A stretch of 7,288 bases of DNA from Pseudomonadota bacterium (GTDB taxonomy: Bacteria > Pseudomonadota > Alphaproteobacteria > Ferrovibrionales > Ferrovibrionaceae): assembly GCA_023433835.1 (NCBI GenBank), contig JAEYTW010000314.1, forward strand, positions 1 to 7,288, written 5' to 3'. Position 1 is the first letter of the stretch; every line of letters begins with the position of its first letter. The position numbers and the translations under genes are program-made. Below, piece after piece: positions 4,238-7,288 of the stretch. The notes beneath the pieces were generated by a model. The model made no database searches, was not told where the DNA came from, and was given only the letters and a program-made list of their open reading frames with translations.

Positions 4238-6229
4238 GAAAGCTGGTTTCAGGAAACGCCCAAATACAACTCGCTCGCCACCGATCCCGCCGGCTTCCTC
4301 TATGCCGCTGGCAACTTCAGCGACGCCAAGCTCTCCATCGGAAACACGAAGATCGATAACTACGACCCCTCGGGTAACACCGGGGATGCCGTCGTCGTCA
4401 AATACAACGACATCGGCAAAGTCCTCTGGGCCACGCAGTTCGGTGGCACCGGCGCCGATGACCTGATCGACATCGCCGCCGATGCCGCCGGCAACGTCTA
4501 TGCGCTGGGCACGGCGACGGGCGCCTGGATCACCCCGCCCAGCACGGCGCTCGGCACGTCGGACGCCATCATCGTCAAGGTCGACGCCAACGGAGCCGTC
4601 GTCTGGGCCAGACGCTTCGGCGGTGCCGGCGCGGCGATGACGGCCAAGGCGATTACGACGGACGGGTCGGGCAATATCCTGTTTTCCGGCACGTTCACTG
4701 CGGCCGACACCACGATCCCGCCGATGACGCGGCGCGGCATGGTCGACGCCTTCCTGATCAAGCTGGATGCCGCCGGAAATCTAGTGTGGGGTACGAATTT
4801 CGGTGGCGGCGGGACCACGATGACGACATCGGGCCTGGCCGCGGATCGCAGTGGCAACGCGTATCTGACCGCGGCATTTACCGGCAACAATCCGATGGTG
4901 CCTGCCATCGCCGCCAATGCGCGTGCATCGTTCCTCATGAAGGTCGACGCATCCGGCGGCATCGGGTGGACTGCTGCGGTGGCGGCTACAAAGTGGCCCA
5001 CCAGCCTGTACAATGTCGGCGTGGACGGCAGCGGCAACGTCTATGTTGCCGGTTCGACGTACAACGTCAATTCCGGGGGCCAGCAGTTGGTGCTCTGGAA
5101 GCTCGCGGCATCGGGCGACACGATATGGCTGAAAGACAATGCCAGCGACGGTGCTGCTGTCACCAGCATTAATCCAACCAGAATAAGCATGGGAAGCGAC
5201 ATTGTTCATGTCGGCGGGTACAACGCGTCGTCCATGATAGTCACCGGTTTCGTCGCGACGTTTGGTCAGGAAGGAAACCGCATCTCCTGGCAGGATTACT
5301 GGGGACGGAACTCAGGGATGAGCGAGCGCTCTCCTATCCGTGTCCTGGGCCTAGCCTCCGATTCCAAGGGATCGTTCTATTTCAGCGCCGATGCCGCCGG
5401 GTGGATGATCTACCCGATGTTGCCCAGCAAGTCGCCCTACCTGGCGAAGTATCCGGCGACCGCGTCGGCCGATACGGCATCAACGGTCCCGCAAACCGGC
5501 TGGTGGTATAACCCGAGCCAGACCGGCCGCGGCATTGCGATCGAATACTATCGGGCGTCCGGCAAGATCTACATGGGTGCCTTCGCCTACGATTCCGCCG
5601 GTGCCGCGACCTGGCAGGTAGGGATCTGTACCTATGATGCCGCGGCGAAGTCCTGTACCGGCAATCTCGATACCTACCGCGGCGGAGCCACCATCAGCGA
5701 CGTCACCCATGCCACGGCGACACTCGCGGCCGGCGCGGGCAGGTTCACCTTCAATTTCGTCGACAGCCGGAACGGCACGGTTTCCTGGAACAACGACCAG
5801 TTCCCGATCACCCGGTTCAGGCCGACCATGGCCGACGGCACGGACACCGCCGGCAACGCTTCGTTCTATACCGGATGGTATTGGGACCCCGCCACCCCCG
5901 GGCGCGGCTATTTTCTGGAAACGTGGAAGAACGCTGACGGCAACGTTCCCCTCTACGGGGTAGGCTACATGTACCGCCAGGATGGTTCTCCGGTCTGGTA
6001 TGTGATGCCCGGTGTGGCAAGCTGGGCCAATCCCAGTTTCTGGGACAAGCTTCCTTTCATCGAATTCGGCGGCGGCAGCCCGTCGTTTGTCGCCGGCAAC
6101 TGGAAAACACCGGACCGGACTCAGCAGATCGCCGCCTATCCGATGACCATGCGCAGCCCCTACTACGGCACCAGCGCCATCATGCCGTCGACCGGGACCT
6201 ACATTTCCCTCCAGCACTTCGTGCCCTGA
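4133..6229 (+). CDS. Secreted seven-bladed beta-propeller protein (SBBP repeats) with two C-terminal aromatic GW-x-x-x-P-type modules
   Basis: This 698-residue protein is exported. It opens with a basic M-R-S-E-K-K-S-K, a hydrophobic core at about 13-28 and a probable signal peptidase cut after A-R-A (residue 35). Residues 47-440 hold repeats with the core D-x-x-G-N-x-Y-x-x-G, starting near 47, 113, 173, 234, 294, 350 and 406, about 56-66 residues apart. Five of them feed into a V-K-x-D-x-x-G-x-x-x-W-like strand. Seven such repeats indicate a seven-bladed SBBP-type propeller. The tail has two related modules: T-G-W-W-Y-N-P-S-Q-T-G-R-G at 455-467 and T-G-W-Y-W-D-P-A-T-P-G-R-G at 579-591, each followed by an E and aromatic strands. 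Cys499 and Cys508 could form a disulfide in module one. No membrane anchor or sorting signal is visible at the end. A surface or extracellular binding role is plausible; the ligand and function are unknown. It appears to be a single-gene unit. Confidence 0.92.
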   Translation: MRSEKKSKAPAAALRFICAILLVVLGAHFGTPARAESWFQETPKYNSLATDPAGFLYAAGNFSDAKLSIGNTKIDNYDPSGNTGDAVVVKYNDIGKVLWATQFGGTGADDLIDIAADAAGNVYALGTATGAWITPPSTALGTSDAIIVKVDANGAVVWARRFGGAGAAMTAKAITTDGSGNILFSGTFTAADTTIPPMTRRGMVDAFLIKLDAAGNLVWGTNFGGGGTTMTTSGLAADRSGNAYLTAAFTGNNPMVPAIAANARASFLMKVDASGGIGWTAAVAATKWPTSLYNVGVDGSGNVYVAGSTYNVNSGGQQLVLWKLAASGDTIWLKDNASDGAAVTSINPTRISMGSDIVHVGGYNASSMIVTGFVATFGQEGNRISWQDYWGRNSGMSERSPIRVLGLASDSKGSFYFSADAAGWMIYPMLPSKSPYLAKYPATASADTASTVPQTGWWYNPSQTGRGIAIEYYRASGKIYMGAFAYDSAGAATWQVGICTYDAAAKSCTGNLDTYRGGATISDVTHATATLAAGAGRFTFNFVDSRNGTVSWNNDQFPITRFRPTMADGTDTAGNASFYTGWYWDPATPGRGYFLETWKNADGNVPLYGVGYMYRQDGSPVWYVMPGVASWANPSFWDKLPFIEFGGGSPSFVAGNWKTPDRTQQIAAYPMTMRSPYYGTSAIMPSTGTYISLQHFVP
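4271..5452 (+). repeat. Coding repeats: seven beta-propeller blades
   Basis: Seven protein-level repeats, beginning near residues 47, 113, 173, 234, 294, 350 and 406, share D-x-(S/A)-G-N-x-Y-x-x-G. The sixth (about 344-390) lacks the D-x-x-G-N loop and is the most diverged. The seventh has D-S-K-G-S-F-Y. The repetition is clear in protein, weaker in DNA, so these are old duplications, not recent tandem copies. Confidence 0.8.
5495..6200 (+). repeat. Coding repeats: two aromatic 'GW-Y/W-x-P...GRG' modules
   Basis: The C-terminal third carries two homologous copies, at residues 455-563 and about 579-689. Each starts T-G-W-(W/Y)-(Y/W)-(N/D)-P, has G-R-G eight to ten residues later, then (I/L)-E, a strand with an M-G-A-F-A-Y or Y-G-V-G-Y-M-Y pattern, and a W-Q-V or W-Y-V. 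Similar GWWYNP/GWWWDP modules occur at the ends of exported proteobacterial proteins of unknown function, as I recall them; I know no settled name for the module. The second copy is more aromatic-rich. Confidence 0.7.
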
Positions 6230-6298
6230 GCGCTCAAACCGTCAGGCAGCGAATTCCAACCGACGTCGCAGGCAAAGCGGTACGGATTCGGACTTGCC

Positions 6299-6318
6299 GC
6301 GGCCGACACTACGGCCGC
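6299..6318. terminator. GC-rich hairpin between convergent genes, weak terminator candidate
   Basis: A perfect 7-bp stem, GCGGCCG and CGGCCGC, encloses a 6-base loop. It sits downstream of the propeller gene and spans the TAG stop (6309-6311) of the opposing gene. Neither strand shows a T-run after the stem, so it does not fit an intrinsic terminator well; it may only be a chance structure of GC-rich sequence. The gap 6230-6308 holds nothing else recognisable. Confidence 0.3.
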
Positions 6319-7184
6319 CGGACCCACCCCAGATTCAGCGTGGGCTCGTTGCCCGACGGTTCGGTCAGCGGGCCGACGACCAGCGACCACGCCCGGCCCT
6401 TCGCATCGGTGTGAAGCATCACCTGGTCGAGCTTCGTGCCGGCGGGATAGGTCGCGTAGATGCCCGGCGACGGGATGTCGTCGGGATCGTCGTCGGCCGC
6501 GGGTGCCGGCGGTGGATCGCCGGGATTGGGTTCCAGCGCCGTCCCGGCCTTCAGCGTGATCCTGGCCTGGGCCGCCTTGGCCCCGGGCGGCGCGTCGAGC
6601 AGCTGGCTGGCATGCACCGCGCGCAGCGCACCGCGATAGAAGGCGTCGCCGGCCGGCTGCGGCTGGCCCAGCCGGCGGATCAGGTAGAAATCGTCGAGCG
6701 AGGCGCAGCAGCCTTCGCGCACCAGCGTGATCCGCGGGTTCTTCGCCCGCTCGACCCGCAATGCCCGCCCCCAGTAGGCGACGGCCTTCGGCTTGCCGGC
6801 GGCGTCGACGTCGCGCCAGACGACCGTCAGCGATCCTTCGGCGCAGATCATCAGGTCGGCATAGATCATGTCGCGCTTGCCCGTGCCGAACAGATCGCCC
6901 TGGCGGATCAGGGCTGAAATCTCGGGATCGGTACGCATGCGGAATCGCGTCGAGCAGGTGTCGCCGTCGTTGTCGCGCGGTTCGCCGGGGAAGGCCGCAG
7001 CCGTCAGGCGGTCCAGCATGGCGGCGTCAAGCCCCCGCGCCTTGGGCAGGCCGTCGACCCGGGGCCAGCTGGCGGCCTCGGGGAACAGCAGATCGGCGCG
7101 GGCAAAGCGCGTCTCCGGTTCGTCGGTCGCAGCAAATACCGGCGAAGCCATCAGCAGCGCCAGCAGCAGGACCAGAAACCTCAT
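6309..7184 (-). CDS. Exported hypothetical protein with four cysteines and an SH3-like C-terminal tail
   Basis: I do not recognise the family of this 291-residue protein. It has a clear signal peptide, hydrophobic from F3 to about A13 with probable cleavage after V-F-A at residue 18, so it is periplasmic or secreted. The main part (about 25-215) contains Cys77, Cys114 and the adjacent pair Cys159-Cys160, which could form disulfides in the periplasm. The segment D-L-F-G-T-G-K-R-D-M-I-Y at 97-108 looks like a D-x-x-G-x-G-x-x-D loop such as those in proteins that bind calcium or form propeller blades, but this is weak. A proline/aspartate-rich linker (219-240) leads to a final 50 residues with A-W-S-L-V-V-G at 265-271 and G-W-V-R-R-P at 286-291, resembling a bacterial SH3-like domain. 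The ATG at 7182-7184 has GGAG 7 bp upstream and overlaps the stop of the preceding gene. Confidence 0.85.
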   Translation of the reverse strand: MRFLVLLLALLMASPVFAATDEPETRFARADLLFPEAASWPRVDGLPKARGLDAAMLDRLTAAAFPGEPRDNDGDTCSTRFRMRTDPEISALIRQGDLFGTGKRDMIYADLMICAEGSLTVVWRDVDAAGKPKAVAYWGRALRVERAKNPRITLVREGCCASLDDFYLIRRLGQPQPAGDAFYRGALRAVHASQLLDAPPGAKAAQARITLKAGTALEPNPGDPPPAPAADDDPDDIPSPGIYATYPAGTKLDQVMLHTDAKGRAWSLVVGPLTEPSGNEPTLNLGWVRRP

Positions 7185-7288
7185 GCCTGAACTCCATCGG
7201 CCGCGGCAAGCGTCGCGGCGAGGTCGCGGGCCAGCCGCAGCAGCGCCGGGGTCGGGCCGGTCGCCGCCTCGGCCGCGGTCTCGAAGGC
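7181..7288 (-). CDS. C-terminal end of an upstream gene, product unknown (partial)
   Basis: The minus strand is open from the window edge to TGA at 7181-7183, giving 35 residues ending A-A-A-D-G-V-Q-A. The composition is Ala/Leu/Arg-rich (for example L-L-R-L-A-R-D-L-A-A-T-L at 16-27) and looks like an amphipathic helix. The TGA overlaps the ATG of the next gene as ATGA, the usual sign of co-translation in an operon, which supports this frame as real. The fragment is too short to name a family, and the gene's start is outside the window. Confidence 0.6.
   Translation of the reverse strand, partial: AFETAAEAATGPTPALLRLARDLAATLAAADGVQA

Noticed and set aside
4271..5452. Possibility that the repeated segment is a CRISPR or DNA-level tandem array
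   Set aside because: Repeats are only visible at protein level, are about 60 codons apart and lie within one continuous reading frame.
5480..6217. 245-residue minus-strand open frame opposite the propeller's C-terminal modules
   Set aside because: No recognisable domain; the plus frame encodes two homologous modules that continue the secreted protein.
6227..6236. Perfect palindrome TGAGCGCTCA at the propeller stop codon
   Set aside because: It has no loop, is only 10 bp and includes the stop codon; it cannot form a useful hairpin and is probably chance.
6294..6917. 207-residue plus-strand open frame opposite the exported hypothetical gene
   Set aside because: Arg/Gly/His-rich shadow; the minus frame has a signal peptide, a good ribosome site and an ATGA-coupled start.

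Overview
The window is a compact, GC-rich stretch of bacterial chromosome, most likely from an alphaproteobacterium; a betaproteobacterium cannot be excluded. This rests on high GC in almost all third codon positions, tightly packed genes with ATGA/TGATG overlaps, Shine-Dalgarno-led ATG starts, and a tripartite tricarboxylate transporter with a Bug-type binding protein. No RNA gene, insertion sequence, CRISPR array, prophage or attachment site is visible.

Left part, minus strand (1-1734): a tctC-tctB-tctA operon for a secondary carboxylate transporter. The periplasmic binding protein (766-1734), the small membrane subunit (296-757) and the first 98 residues of the large membrane subunit (1-296, running off the window) are in order and translationally linked. 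Divergent from it, across a 182-bp spacer with a perfect 10-bp palindrome, lies a plus-strand pair (1917-3092 and 3098-3499): a thiolase-fold protein and its DUF35 zinc-ribbon/OB-fold partner, 5 bp apart. The thiolase-like protein has lost the canonical catalytic cysteines, so it is probably an aldolase-like or other acyl-CoA enzyme, not a true thiolase. Uptake of an organic acid and CoA-linked breakdown of a related compound would be a coherent story, but only the shared spacer supports it.

Middle (3494-4132): a GNAT acetyltransferase on the minus strand overlaps the DUF35 gene tail-to-tail by 6 bp. It is followed by an intergenic stretch that becomes strikingly AT-rich just before the next gene.

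Right part: a 698-residue secreted protein (4133-6229, plus) built of a signal peptide, a seven-bladed beta-propeller of SBBP-type repeats, and two copies of an aromatic 'GW-Y/W-x-P...GRG...E' module. It is the most distinctive gene here. Convergent to it, on the minus strand, is an exported hypothetical protein with four cysteines and an SH3-like tail (6309-7184). Its start codon overlaps the stop of an upstream gene, of which only the last 35 codons are in the window (7181-7288).

Most other long open frames are shadows created by high GC. I do not see a convincing undescribed multi-gene system. The best leads are the cysteine-less thiolase/DUF35 pair, the propeller protein with its C-terminal modules, and the palindrome in the divergent promoter region.
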